Under the pieces are notes generated by a model that was not told the DNA's origin, did no database searches, and was given only the letters and a program-made list of their open reading frames with translations. Below, one piece after another: positions 27,676-36,971 of a stretch of DNA of 64,000 nucleotides. Position 1 is the first letter of the stretch. Each line of letters opens with the position of its first letter. This DNA is from Bacteroidales bacterium (GTDB lineage: Bacteria; Bacteroidota; Bacteroidia; Bacteroidales; Prolixibacteraceae). The stretch is taken from contig JAAYDJ010000034.1 of assembly GCA_012729335.1 (NCBI GenBank), positions 1 to 64,000 on the forward strand, given 5' to 3'. The position numbers and the translations under genes are program-made.

Positions 27676-28845
27676 ATGATTCCACCGCTGAAAATTTCGT
27701 GGGTGGCCCATAAAGGTGCCGGACCCGATACCGGTGAAAAGGCCACGGCTTTTTTGGGTCAGTTTCTGGCGCCCGGTTCATTTGAGATAACCAGCCAGCC
27801 TCCCGACATCATCCTGTTTATGAGCGGAGGATCAGAACGAATGGCTATTTCCCTGGCGAAACCCGGCCATCCGGTCCTGCTGCTGGCGATACGGGGGAAT
27901 AATGCCTATGCCGCCGCCACGGAGGTCATGGCCTGGATGAAGGCCAACAACCGCTATGCCCTGTTGTTGGATGCCCGTGATGCTTTTGAAAGCGGCCTCG
28001 TCGACCTGTGGTGGCAAACGGTGAATGTTTGGAAGAAGCTGAATGGTCAAAAGGCTGCACTCATAGGGGCCGTCTCCGATTGGCTGGTCGCTTCGGAAGT
28101 GGCGGCAGAACAACTCAAGAAAGTCATGGGGGTGTACCTGGAGGAGATCCCCTGGAGCGAACTTCCGGATTACAGGGAGATGATAACCGATGAAACGCTG
28201 ATGAACCGTTTTCATGGGAACAAGGTCAGGGGACTGGAGGAAGCTGCCAGGGTGCTGACTCTTCTGAGGAATGAGGTGGAAAAACAGAGCCTCAGCGCCA
28301 TTGCCGTCGAGTGCTTCAGCCTGGTTCAGCAGGAAAAAGTCACCGCCTGCCTGGCGCTGGCTCAACTTAATACCGAAGGAATTACTGCAGCCTGCGAAGG
28401 CGACCTGGCCTCCATGGCAGGAATGATGCTGGTCAGGGAATTGACCGGCATGGTTCCCTGGATGGCCAATACCACCCGGATTGAGGGACAAACTTTAACG
28501 CTTTCCCATTGTACGGCGGCATTTAACCTGGTTGAAAATGTCAGCCTGCCCACCCACTATGAAACCAACACTTCCCTGGCTGTCAAAGGGATGGTGAAGG
28601 CTTCCGGGGTGACCCTCTTCAGACTCTCCTCCACGTTGGAAAAGGCCATGATCCTCACCGGAAAGGTTACTGGCCATCCCCAACACAGAGATGCCTGCCG
28701 AACACAGGTGGAAATCGTTATCTCCCCATCCTCAGCTGACAAACTGAAGAACCAGCCGTTAGGCAACCACCTTCTGATGATACCCGGTAACTGGTCTGAT
28801 CCTTTAGAGATGGTGTGTCGTTATAAGGAAATCATAATATTGTAA
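27676..28845 (+). CDS. L-fucose/L-arabinose isomerase-like protein
   Basis: 389 residues without signal peptide. The Rossmann-like first half (PPDIILFMSGGSERMAISLA) and the C-terminal part (IAVECFSLV, ITAACEGDLASMAGMMLVRE, then TLSHCTAAFNLV) match the fucose/arabinose isomerase C-terminal family, in which Glu, Asp and His residues bind the catalytic metal. It is shorter than authentic FucI (about 590 residues), so it belongs to the short FucI/AraA-like group, whose sugar substrate is often unknown. With GH29 nearby, fucose or a related deoxysugar is a reasonable guess. Cytoplasmic. Confidence 0.75.
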   Translation: MIPPLKISWVAHKGAGPDTGEKATAFLGQFLAPGSFEITSQPPDIILFMSGGSERMAISLAKPGHPVLLLAIRGNNAYAAATEVMAWMKANNRYALLLDARDAFESGLVDLWWQTVNVWKKLNGQKAALIGAVSDWLVASEVAAEQLKKVMGVYLEEIPWSELPDYREMITDETLMNRFHGNKVRGLEEAARVLTLLRNEVEKQSLSAIAVECFSLVQQEKVTACLALAQLNTEGITAACEGDLASMAGMMLVRELTGMVPWMANTTRIEGQTLTLSHCTAAFNLVENVSLPTHYETNTSLAVKGMVKASGVTLFRLSSTLEKAMILTGKVTGHPQHRDACRTQVEIVISPSSADKLKNQPLGNHLLMIPGNWSDPLEMVCRYKEIIIL

Positions 28846-29028
28846 AGGGGGATTTACAGTCATCCAAAACCTTTGTGGGACAAAGGGTACACCTTGCCGG
28901 AACTGGGTGTCCATGCCATTTTTGTGCACAGCTTCTCAATCGATTCCACCATGATGGCGCGTGCAAATAGGGAAGGGGTAAAAGTATATGCAGAATTCGC
29001 CACCCTGATTGGGAAAACTGCGGTCTAA
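28846..29028 (+). pseudogene. Glycosidase-like fragment
   Basis: A 60-codon open frame without its own start follows directly after the isomerase stop. It reads SHPKPLWDKGYTLPELGVHA, then IFVHSFSIDSTMMARANREG and VKVYAEFATLIGK before TAA at 29026. The pattern 'G.HAIFVHS.SI...M..RA..EG.KVYAEFATL' looks like the start of a TIM-barrel glycoside hydrolase. It seems to be the left end of such a gene, truncated at the border with the AT-rich minus-strand block. Family assignment is from memory of similar proteins and is tentative. Confidence 0.5.
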
Positions 29029-29057
29029 AAAAGGGTTTACCATACCCGGTTTTGAAG

Positions 29058-32000
29058 TCAGCATTGCATTCCCGGTATTCCACCACCGCCCATCAGACTA
29101 ATAAGGTTATCCAGGCCGCTAATAACGCTTCCAACAGGCCCCAGGGTGGCCATGTTTATCTCCTTTTTGACATTGCATGCAAGTTGCTGTAATGCAGCGG
29201 CAATCTTTTCATCCATGCCAGTATTATCCATAATGATGATTGCCTCTGTAGCAATAGCGTATAATCTGACCAGCGTCAATCCGTACGTCGCAACAATACC
29301 AACAGGCAATGAACCGACACCTAAAGCCCCGAAAATCAATGAATACATATTCATAACCCGGCTTAGCTCATCGAGCTGTGCCTGAATATGACTTGTACCG
29401 CCTCCGGTCATATCGGGCAGCAGACCAAACAATTCACCGGTTCGTTCGTCAATTTTCCAGAAAGCTCTTTCGCTGGCCGACTGGTCAAACAATTTAAAAC
29501 TGCCATCTTGCCTGTATATTTTTTCATACCAGAAACCGGCGTCAGGTCCTTCGCGGTACAACTGCCTGAACCACTCTGATGTACTGGCTTCCCGCGAAGA
29601 AATCATACTTTTTTGGGCTAATACTGAAAGTGTGCTTGTATCAAAAATACGATACTCGAGAATAGCCAGTTGGGCGGTCTTTTCGAGCGTGATTTTAAAT
29701 GCTTCGAGCGGATTGGTTGCAAGCGTTGTATAATTTGCAGTAGGCAGATAATCGAAACTGTATTTTGAATAGTCTCGGTCAATTCCCGGCCAGGTTTTAA
29801 CGACAGAAATTCGCGGGCCGGCAGCAAAGGTGAGGCTTTCAGACGTTACGGCAGATTGGAGCGGCTGCATTAATGACGCAAGGTTTTCGTCGTACACAAA
29901 TCCACCTTCCTGATGGGCTGCCACAGCTTCTTTTAATTCATTTTGAATTACAGCCTCGCCCCATTTGCGTGTGCTTAACCGGTATTTTAAAATATCACTT
30001 AATGCTTCTGAAAGTGTGGGACCTTCGCCTTCAACAGAGATCAGGATATTTCCCATAAGCATGTTTTGCACATCCTTAAAATCTGCGTAGGTTGGATTTC
30101 TGTTCCGGCTTCCAATATTGTCCCAGCCTGACAGAACCCTTCGTACTGCCATGTTACCGGCCTTTACATTAAGATACAATCCGACAATTTGCTCACCGGC
30201 GATAGTGTCATCATCAGGTATTAAACTGAACGTATAGTTGTCGGCTGCTTCTACCCGCTGATTATCTGCAGTAACAGATACCCGGTGGTTTAATTCCCTT
30301 CCCGTTGCACGGTAAGAAAATACATAAGGTGCGATTTCCAGCTTCTCAAAATACCCGGAAATGGTTACAACGGTTTCCAGCTGGTCCTTTGCATCGATTA
30401 CAATCCCGTTGGTAGCCCTGGCCATGTTTTCAAAAGATGCCAGGTGATGCCGTGCGGTGGAATTGTTCACATTTAAAACCAGGGCAGGAGGTCCGAATTT
30501 CAGTTCTTCCATCCTGGCAGGATCATACGCATCGCTATTATCACCATCAGTAGCAAAAATGACGAGGTCGTTACCTGTATGCGAAGCTTTTATTAGCCAT
30601 GTATACAAATCAGAATTAGTTTCCCACCTGGTAATCCTTGTCTCAGGGAATTTATCCAATATGGCGTTTTGAAGCGTTTCAACAAAGGCAGTCATGTTTC
30701 CACCGGAATAGGCTGCCGGCATACTCAGAGAAGTATCATAAAGAATGAGCAATCTGGGGGTTCGCTGGTTGCTTTCCACGATGGCCTGGACCGGTATTTC
30801 GTTATCAGAAACCGAGAAATCAGCGGCTGACAGGCCTTCAATTATCTCACCAAACGCATTGCGCGGAGTTACTTGCAGGTTTACTTCCGGATAACTTCCC
30901 GGAATGGCTTTTACCTCCATCAGATGAATCTCTTTCTGAAGGTATTCATCTGGTTTTGAAAGCAATGTCGAATTCCCGATTGCAGCCTTTTCTCCGCTAA
31001 CATCAATTATTTTCCCTTCAAGGGTAAACGGATCTCCTAAAAATGACCGGGCTTCCATATAAGGCCTGTCCGCCTCGAACGACTGAAACGACAATGCCGG
31101 TGTGAAAATCCTCAGGTGTCCTACAGGGGTAGTTATCTGCCTTACCAAATCCAGGCCGTGAAGGAAAGAGAGCACTACCTGGTTTCCTGCCAATTCGTGG
31201 ACCAGCCATTCACCTTGTACCAACACCTTTTCATTCTCCGGACTAATACCATCACAGTAAGATAGGGAGATGCTGACCTTTTCATTCGGATATTCAGCAG
31301 CTTCCGGTGTTGATATACCGCCTCCACTCATGTTTCTCAGGCTTCCAAAAGAAACTTCCGGATCGAACAAGTGTGCATATTTTGTTACACCCTCCCACTC
31401 AAATTTAACAGCCGGTGTCCGGTAATTATCCCATCTGAAATCAAATGATTGCGGACGGATTTTATCCTTGTTGGGAAGCTTTTCCCATAATTTCTCAGCA
31501 AGCTGCCTGCTTTCTGTTAAACCGGGGTCAGGATTTGTGGCTTCAGAGGCGCTCTCTTCAGCCCCCATTTCGATGCTCCATCGGTTCAGTGTCTTTTTGT
31601 CGATAACCGGTTCAAATTTTCGATCTACAGGTCGATAAAAAAAGGAGTGTACTTCGTCAGGCTGAATATCAGTGCGCTCATAAACCACAGACGAAGTGAT
31701 ATTTGCCCTGGCAAACATGGAATTGAGCAACTCCGCCTTTTCACGGGGAGTGGCGAAGCCGTTACGCAGTACCCCTCTGATGCCGTACCGCATTGTTTTT
31801 CCAAGGCCTTTCAGCGAATTACCGGATGGCGGCATCAGGTAAATCTCATCCCTCACGAAACGGAACATGTTTTCAGGATTTCCATCCTGTATCAGAAGAT
31901 TCATCCGGCCTTCAAGGTGGTCGGGGCTCGTCTGCAAAGCCGTGAGCATCTCGTCCCACACACTGTAAGGCGGGATTCCGTCACTTTTGACTTTTAAACC

Positions 32001-32114
32001 GCCTGCCGAACAACTCCACAAAACTGACGGCATTCCGGCGGCCAGTCCAAGCAACCCCATGTGTTTGAGGAAATCCCTCCTCGAAGAACCGGATCCGGGA
32101 AAATTCTGAGTCAT
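29058..32114 (-). CDS. Twin-arginine VWA-domain lipoprotein, adjacent to the CDC-like gene
   Basis: 1018 residues. SSRRDFLKHMGLLGLAAG is a twin-arginine signal and LWSC a lipobox, so it should be exported folded and lipid-anchored. Residues about 60-150 resemble a transglutaminase-like fold (FRFVRDEIYLMPPSG, REKAELLNSMFARANITSS), but the position of the catalytic Cys is not filled. A VWA domain starts near 455 with MIDAS motif Asp460 (DTSLS) and ATDGDNSD. The C-terminal ~120 residues carry hydrophobic helices (GALGVGSLPVGIVATYGLTL). It begins 98 bases after the cytolysin-like gene on the same strand, last in the run. Function unknown. Confidence 0.75.
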   Translation of the reverse strand: MTQNFPGSGSSRRDFLKHMGLLGLAAGMPSVLWSCSAGGLKVKSDGIPPYSVWDEMLTALQTSPDHLEGRMNLLIQDGNPENMFRFVRDEIYLMPPSGNSLKGLGKTMRYGIRGVLRNGFATPREKAELLNSMFARANITSSVVYERTDIQPDEVHSFFYRPVDRKFEPVIDKKTLNRWSIEMGAEESASEATNPDPGLTESRQLAEKLWEKLPNKDKIRPQSFDFRWDNYRTPAVKFEWEGVTKYAHLFDPEVSFGSLRNMSGGGISTPEAAEYPNEKVSISLSYCDGISPENEKVLVQGEWLVHELAGNQVVLSFLHGLDLVRQITTPVGHLRIFTPALSFQSFEADRPYMEARSFLGDPFTLEGKIIDVSGEKAAIGNSTLLSKPDEYLQKEIHLMEVKAIPGSYPEVNLQVTPRNAFGEIIEGLSAADFSVSDNEIPVQAIVESNQRTPRLLILYDTSLSMPAAYSGGNMTAFVETLQNAILDKFPETRITRWETNSDLYTWLIKASHTGNDLVIFATDGDNSDAYDPARMEELKFGPPALVLNVNNSTARHHLASFENMARATNGIVIDAKDQLETVVTISGYFEKLEIAPYVFSYRATGRELNHRVSVTADNQRVEAADNYTFSLIPDDDTIAGEQIVGLYLNVKAGNMAVRRVLSGWDNIGSRNRNPTYADFKDVQNMLMGNILISVEGEGPTLSEALSDILKYRLSTRKWGEAVIQNELKEAVAAHQEGGFVYDENLASLMQPLQSAVTSESLTFAAGPRISVVKTWPGIDRDYSKYSFDYLPTANYTTLATNPLEAFKITLEKTAQLAILEYRIFDTSTLSVLAQKSMISSREASTSEWFRQLYREGPDAGFWYEKIYRQDGSFKLFDQSASERAFWKIDERTGELFGLLPDMTGGGTSHIQAQLDELSRVMNMYSLIFGALGVGSLPVGIVATYGLTLVRLYAIATEAIIIMDNTGMDEKIAAALQQLACNVKKEINMATLGPVGSVISGLDNLISLMGGGGIPGMQC

Positions 32115-32212
32115 ATTCCTATGAATTACTTAAGTGGTCAAATACATCAATACAGCCAGGGTTTAGCCGCTGACACTATAACAATTTTGTCTCATCGGAA
32201 ATTATACAGTGT

Positions 32213-34120
32213 TTATTGCAGTAATTCAAACTGTACCCAAACAGCAGCTTTTTGGCCGGGACTACCAACGCGGATAGGCCCTTCTAAAACCAAAGGAGTA
32301 ATCTTCTGAATATTTGCCAGATGCATGAACCCGGAACCGAAATTGTGAAATTTAACTCCTTTGCCAATGGTTGTGTCATGAAAATCAGTATTGGCATTTA
32401 AATTTCTTAGTCCCAGTAGAATTTCGACAACATCCTTGATTTTTACAGAAATCGGATCATTATTCATCAACACTTTATCATCGTTGCTCCCCAAAGTGGT
32501 GGTACTGTATTCCTTCATCCATGTAAAAATCTTGAAGGTTGCATTTGGATCATTTAGTTCATTCAACGAGATGTTGAATACCAGTGAGTTACTTATCATG
32601 TTGCGATTGCGCTGCCTTACATCACCATCCTGTCTGACATGGATTTGGTTTTGCTGGTCACCTGAAATCAAAATATTCCGGACATTAGACACCTGAACAG
32701 GGCCATTCTGTCGTGCAGGAAATTTATTAATGTCGCGGCTTACATAATTCATATCTTTTCCCAGGGCTTTGTAAACAATATATTGCTGAATGGCATAATC
32801 ATCAGGATTATCTCCTCCCCCATCACGGCCATTAATGCACTGAATATCGGTGAGTGTGACTTTTAATTTAAATATCTGGGCAAGAGGCACAGGGGTACAG
32901 GTTTTAACTGTTTGTGTCCGTTTACTGTTTTGACCTAACAGCTGATTGTTCATATTCTTCAAAGTATAGCCCACTGGTTTTGCCAGCCGGTGGTTGTTGG
33001 ATTGCCCCCTGATAAATGTGAAAAGGTCCGGAACCCCTTTTTCTACAGTGTTTTCCATAGACTGGATAGCGCTGGGAGAATCTCCGCCATAGAAACGTGC
33101 TAAAACTTCAACTTCACTTTTCTTGCTTAACTGGGCATAAGCTGCAGTTGCCGATCCTGAACTAAGCAGACCATTGTACCCTGCTGAAACATTGACCCCC
33201 AACTCATCTAAAGTCCGGGTGGATTTGAAAACAATGATCCCTTTTCTTCCATAATCAACTTTGTCAATATAAACATAGCCTGACATATCGCTGCCCGGCT
33301 GCTTAAAAACGCGGTCAGGAGTCAAGCCATCAACCTGAATGCTAAACATATTTTGTTGAAATTCAAGCATGTAGTAATGGTATTCCTGCTGATTCCCTGT
33401 ATTTAGTCCGAATTTTGCTGAAAATGCACCTAAGGCTCCCCTGTATTTCCCCGTTAACTTGAACTCCATTTCGTCAACCGAGTGAATTTTGTGAAACGAA
33501 AACGAGAAATTAGCTGCCGGCGGAGTGGCATTTTGTGAGATCAAGGCATTTTCAGCCTGCATAAGCTGTGAATTCTGTTCGGGATTTTGTACCTGGAATA
33601 CAGTATTGGATACCCCTCTTAAATCTATGGCCAAATTTATGGGATTTCTTGCAAGCGCCACTGTAGCAGGTTGACCGCTGATAAAGGAATGTGCAGTAAA
33701 AATCTGTCCCGGCCTGATCCATGATTCAGGACTCTCAGAAATATAACTGAATTCTCTGGCGTTGACTTCTATATCCAGATTCTCTGTCACACAAATATCC
33801 CCTTGAGCGGTAGTTTTTCCCACCTGGGTAACCTTGGTGGTATTGACGGCTGGAAAATTCTGATCCACCACGGTTAATTCCTGTTCACCCTGTTTCTGAT
33901 TGGGTGTTCCTGCTTTCAGTCGGGTAAAATACCCCTTTGCGATTTGCAGGTTTTGCAGATTGGGTGATGTAACCTGCTGGTTAATTTTAGAGGGATCGAC
34001 CGTTTCAATGGTTGTTGAGGGCCGGGCGGTTGTCCTTTTGCGCTGGATTTGTGCATTCAGGTTAAGGGTAACCATAAGACAAACTAAGAGAAAAGTTAAG
34101 GTTGCCGTTGTTTTCATCAT
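32213..34120 (-). CDS. Cholesterol-dependent-cytolysin-like pore-forming protein (CDCL)
   Basis: 635 residues from the ATG at 34120, which opens a signal peptide (TATLTFLLVCLMVTLNLNAQ). Residues about 90-400 follow the thiol-activated cytolysin fold: NLAIDLRGVSNTVFQVQNPE; the first membrane-hairpin region FHKIHSVDEMEFKLTGKYRG...YMLEFQQNMFSIQVDGL; GYVYIDKVDYGRKGIIVFKS; and RFYGGDSPSAIQ with the conserved Gly-Gly at 345-346. LAKPVGYTLKNMNNQLLGQN ends the domain. The cholesterol-binding undecapeptide (ECTGLAWEWWR type) is absent. The last ~220 residues form a different domain. CDC-like proteins of Bacteroidota are known to form pores and kill bacteria, so an interbacterial role is inferred. Confidence 0.85.
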   Translation of the reverse strand: MMKTTATLTFLLVCLMVTLNLNAQIQRKRTTARPSTTIETVDPSKINQQVTSPNLQNLQIAKGYFTRLKAGTPNQKQGEQELTVVDQNFPAVNTTKVTQVGKTTAQGDICVTENLDIEVNAREFSYISESPESWIRPGQIFTAHSFISGQPATVALARNPINLAIDLRGVSNTVFQVQNPEQNSQLMQAENALISQNATPPAANFSFSFHKIHSVDEMEFKLTGKYRGALGAFSAKFGLNTGNQQEYHYYMLEFQQNMFSIQVDGLTPDRVFKQPGSDMSGYVYIDKVDYGRKGIIVFKSTRTLDELGVNVSAGYNGLLSSGSATAAYAQLSKKSEVEVLARFYGGDSPSAIQSMENTVEKGVPDLFTFIRGQSNNHRLAKPVGYTLKNMNNQLLGQNSKRTQTVKTCTPVPLAQIFKLKVTLTDIQCINGRDGGGDNPDDYAIQQYIVYKALGKDMNYVSRDINKFPARQNGPVQVSNVRNILISGDQQNQIHVRQDGDVRQRNRNMISNSLVFNISLNELNDPNATFKIFTWMKEYSTTTLGSNDDKVLMNNDPISVKIKDVVEILLGLRNLNANTDFHDTTIGKGVKFHNFGSGFMHLANIQKITPLVLEGPIRVGSPGQKAAVWVQFELLQ

Positions 34121-34276
34121 TTGTTTAAATTTTAACTTTATTATTATACATCTCGTGAAACAGTGGTAATTAGTTCCGCATGCTCCGGTGAACCCCTTCC
34201 CCTTACTGAAAACCATAGCCACATTGGCATAAATAACACAAGGGGAATTTACCGGTAACCGATGCAGGAGGTTGAA

Positions 34277-34633
34277 CTATAGTTTTTTAAACCATTCGGC
34301 ATATTTGTCACCGAGGAATGGCAATGTTTTTTCACGGCTATTTACTGCATTAATGAGCCCCATAATCCACATATAGAGCAGGAAAAAAACGGCCACCAGG
34401 TTAATGATCCAGCCCAGAATGGGGATTATTCCTATCATTCCTACGACCAGCGATGTAAGCATTAATCCCAAAGACTGGCGAATGTGAAAAGTGGCCAGGG
34501 GTAGTTTTTTGTCGTTGTTCATTACTAGGGCTATCACAAAACCAATAATGGTCAGGTAGGCAATAATGGCAATGGTTTTACCTTCATCGGTGGTGGAATT
34601 TGTTGTTGTTACAATTTTCTCTGTTGTTTCCAT
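34277..34633 (-). CDS. DUF4870-type small membrane protein
   Basis: 118 residues with three to four hydrophobic segments: TIAIIAYLTIIGFVIALVM, LGLMLTSLVVGMIGIIPILG and LVAVFFLLYMWIMGLINAV. FHIRQSLGLML between the first two is the typical DUF4870/Tic20-like motif. There is no signal peptide, so it is an inner-membrane protein of unknown function. It lies between the DUF4412-like gene (28-base gap) and the cytolysin-like gene (156-base gap) in a continuous minus-strand run. Confidence 0.8.
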   Translation of the reverse strand: METTEKIVTTTNSTTDEGKTIAIIAYLTIIGFVIALVMNNDKKLPLATFHIRQSLGLMLTSLVVGMIGIIPILGWIINLVAVFFLLYMWIMGLINAVNSREKTLPFLGDKYAEWFKKL

Positions 34634-34661
34634 AATGAAATTTTTAGTAGAATTTAATGGA

Positions 34662-35462
34662 TTATTGTCTGGTTTTTATTGCCAGATCGGTAGGTTCAAA
34701 AGCAACACATTCCATGGTAGCGCTTGTATTCTTCCTTTTCTTGTTTTTCTTATCCACCATTTCCATGTACATCATCAGCCCGTTTTCATATTCACTGGAA
34801 AATTTCTGCATGGCTGGCGGAATATTAGCGTGCTCACTCTTAAACATGGACCCGAATCCTGCTTCCATATTAGGAGCAATATAAATTGTGAATTTATACT
34901 CATCGTTTTCCATCTCTCGACCCACGCAATCATAACCCAAAAATTCACGGTTTGGAAGTTCTTTAAAAGTGTAATCATTATACATATCCATATCCTCCTC
35001 CTCCACGGCATCACTTAAATCCATCTCAATGGCCGTAGCCATACCACCCACAATAGTCAGCATTACTTTCCTCCCCTCGTCGAATACCATTGACATTTCC
35101 ATTCCCCTATTCATTTTGGCACCCATATAAGATTCGTTTTTACTGAGGAAATAATCAAAATCAATATCTCCTTCCGCAGTGGTCATTTTCAAGGCATAGC
35201 GATAATCGAATGAATAAAAATCAGGCAATCGCGCCATATCCACCTTACTTCCTCCCCGGTTCATCAAACTCCCAAGATCGGGATTCAGCAATTTATCCAT
35301 GGCCAGGCTGGTCTTATCGGCAGCTTTGTCTGCCGTTTTTCCTATGATGACATCCTTGCTTCTTTCAATGGCACGGTCTTTCAGTTCTTTTAAAAACTGA
35401 GCTTCGGCTTGAAAAATTCCCAGCCCCGAAATCATAAAAACTATAAACAATATCCGTTTCAT
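34662..35462 (-). CDS. Exported DUF4412-like protein
   Basis: 266 residues from ATG 35462, which has AAGGA five bases upstream and opens a signal peptide (MKRILFIVFMISGLGIFQAE). An ATG seven codons earlier overlaps the stop of the preceding gene as ATGA and could couple translation. After a charged helical part (ELKDRAIERSKDVIIGKTAD) comes a beta-rich domain with FLGYDCVGREMENDEYKFTI, then IYIAPNMEAGFGSM, resembling DUF4412. Mature location periplasm or cell surface. Function unknown; part of the cytolysin-locus run. Confidence 0.7.
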   Translation of the reverse strand: MKRILFIVFMISGLGIFQAEAQFLKELKDRAIERSKDVIIGKTADKAADKTSLAMDKLLNPDLGSLMNRGGSKVDMARLPDFYSFDYRYALKMTTAEGDIDFDYFLSKNESYMGAKMNRGMEMSMVFDEGRKVMLTIVGGMATAIEMDLSDAVEEEDMDMYNDYTFKELPNREFLGYDCVGREMENDEYKFTIYIAPNMEAGFGSMFKSEHANIPPAMQKFSSEYENGLMMYMEMVDKKNKKRKNTSATMECVAFEPTDLAIKTRQ

Positions 35463-35479
35463 TTTTTCCTTTATTAATT

Positions 35480-36229
35480 TCATTGTAGTTTCTCTTCGAT
35501 GATACTCTTCGCCAGTTCAATGGCTTTTTGCCTGTTCAGGATTTTATCCTCCGAAATATCAGCCACCAGTGTAAAAGTCAGTCCGCTGTAAAACACTTTC
35601 AGTTCGCTGGAATTTGCATACCAGGTTGCGGCATCACCCACACCGGCGATCTCTTCACCCTGAAGGTTTTTTATCATATCCTTTCCGACTTCAGCCACTT
35701 TTTTTTCAGTGTCGCTTTTTCCCTGTTCCGCCTGATTTTTACTGGCTCCTTCCTCCAGTTTTTTGCTGGCTGCAGCTTTTTGTTCATCCGTCAGCACGCC
35801 ATAATTCCGTTTAAACCTTTCCAATGTCGTGTTTGAAACCGATTTAATTCCGACTTTGTCTTTGTAGAGTGCATTAATCGTATTGCCGCCAGCAGTTACG
35901 GCACGTATTCTTCCGTTTTCCCATAAATAACTGCACTCGCGGGGAGGCTTTTTTTCACCGCCGAAAACTGCGCTTGCCTTGTTTCCATGTTCTTTTATCG
36001 CTTTTAAAGCATCGAAACCACTCACTTTTACTGCCATTTCAAGGGTCAGTAGTTCGTCGAGTTTGCCGGCAAAATCTGCCGCATCCAGGGGACTTGACTT
36101 TACTGCCGTGGAAGAAACTGCTTTCTGCTCTTCTACTTCATTCGAACCGTTGCTTTTAACACCGCATGACGTTAACAGCAGGATAGAAATGGTTATAATA
36201 TGGGCCAGTGTTCTCATCTCACTTCTCAT
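35480..36229 (-). CDS. Lipoprotein of unknown function in the cytolysin locus
   Basis: 249 residues. The leader RTLAHIITISILLLTSC ends in a lipobox (LLTSC). The mature protein has no motif I recognise. A lysine/alanine-rich helical stretch (TDEQKAAASKKLEEGASKNQ) sits in the middle, and the C-terminus (LKVFYSGLTFTLVADISEDK) is mixed alpha/beta. The start could also be four codons later. It overlaps the DUF4412-like gene and lies 9 bases after the preceding gene, so co-transcription is very likely. Confidence 0.65.
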   Translation of the reverse strand: MRSEMRTLAHIITISILLLTSCGVKSNGSNEVEEQKAVSSTAVKSSPLDAADFAGKLDELLTLEMAVKVSGFDALKAIKEHGNKASAVFGGEKKPPRECSYLWENGRIRAVTAGGNTINALYKDKVGIKSVSNTTLERFKRNYGVLTDEQKAAASKKLEEGASKNQAEQGKSDTEKKVAEVGKDMIKNLQGEEIAGVGDAATWYANSSELKVFYSGLTFTLVADISEDKILNRQKAIELAKSIIEEKLQ

Positions 36230-36238
36230 TAGGGTTTT

Positions 36239-36934
36239 TTAATAAAAATATTTCGCCATCCATATTATCTCCGGGTTTTCACCAGCATCCGTCATTTTTA
36301 TTTTTGTAGGAAAAGAAGCCCGTATGTCGGGGTCGGTCTTGTAAATGGATTTGAATTGGTATTGCACCAGGTTTAATCCTTCTTTCAGCCTGAGATCGTA
36401 TTCAACACCCACCTCAATATCCTTGTCGTTGTAAAAATCAAAATTGATACACTTCTTTTGAACTTCAACGTCTTCGGTTACCAGTAAAACCTTGTAAAAC
36501 GAAGCCTGCACGGCATCGTTATAACCATTGTCTTCCATCCACGGCTGTAGCTTTTCGTCAGAAACAGGGAAAAGTGTTCCCGACCATTCATTGTTGGCCC
36601 ATAAGGCTATGTATCCTGCATCGCGGGCTATTTTAGGCTCGCCTTCAGGAAAATCATCGGGGTTGCCGCAGCCATACTGGAATCCATACGCAAGCTTGTC
36701 GATGTAAAACTCCCGTTCTTCGTCAGTCAGCATTCCAATGGGATTGGCAGAGAGGTTGATTTCAAAATCGCCGCTGGCGCTTATAGTTCCGATTTTCACC
36801 AGTTTGTCAAAACCGAACATGGTAAGCACAATGTCCATTTCGCCTTTATTGTGCCCTTCAATTTTGCCACTGATTTTTTGCGCCCGGACAGGGACCAGCG
36901 TAACAAATAAAACCAAAGTCAGGAATGTTTTCAT
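36239..36934 (-). CDS. Secreted protein of unknown function in the cytolysin locus
   Basis: 231 residues, signal peptide MKTFLTLVLFVTLVPVRAQ. The start of the mature part, ISGKIEGHNKGEMDIVLTMF and then GTISASGDFEINL, looks like a small beta-sandwich of the kind found at the N-terminus of Bacteroidota exported proteins. The rest (DAGYIALWANNEWSGTLFPV) is unrecognised. It is spaced 37 bases from the preceding gene and 9 bases from the next. Confidence 0.65.
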   Translation of the reverse strand: MKTFLTLVLFVTLVPVRAQKISGKIEGHNKGEMDIVLTMFGFDKLVKIGTISASGDFEINLSANPIGMLTDEEREFYIDKLAYGFQYGCGNPDDFPEGEPKIARDAGYIALWANNEWSGTLFPVSDEKLQPWMEDNGYNDAVQASFYKVLLVTEDVEVQKKCINFDFYNDKDIEVGVEYDLRLKEGLNLVQYQFKSIYKTDPDIRASFPTKIKMTDAGENPEIIWMAKYFY

Positions 36935-36971
36935 GTTTATAGGTGTTGATGCCGTGTTCGTTTGTCATGAA

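Noticed and set aside
32213..34120. True cholesterol-dependent cytolysin active on host cells
   Set aside because: The undecapeptide and the domain-4 pattern that recognise cholesterol are not present, so a host-cell toxin label is not supported.
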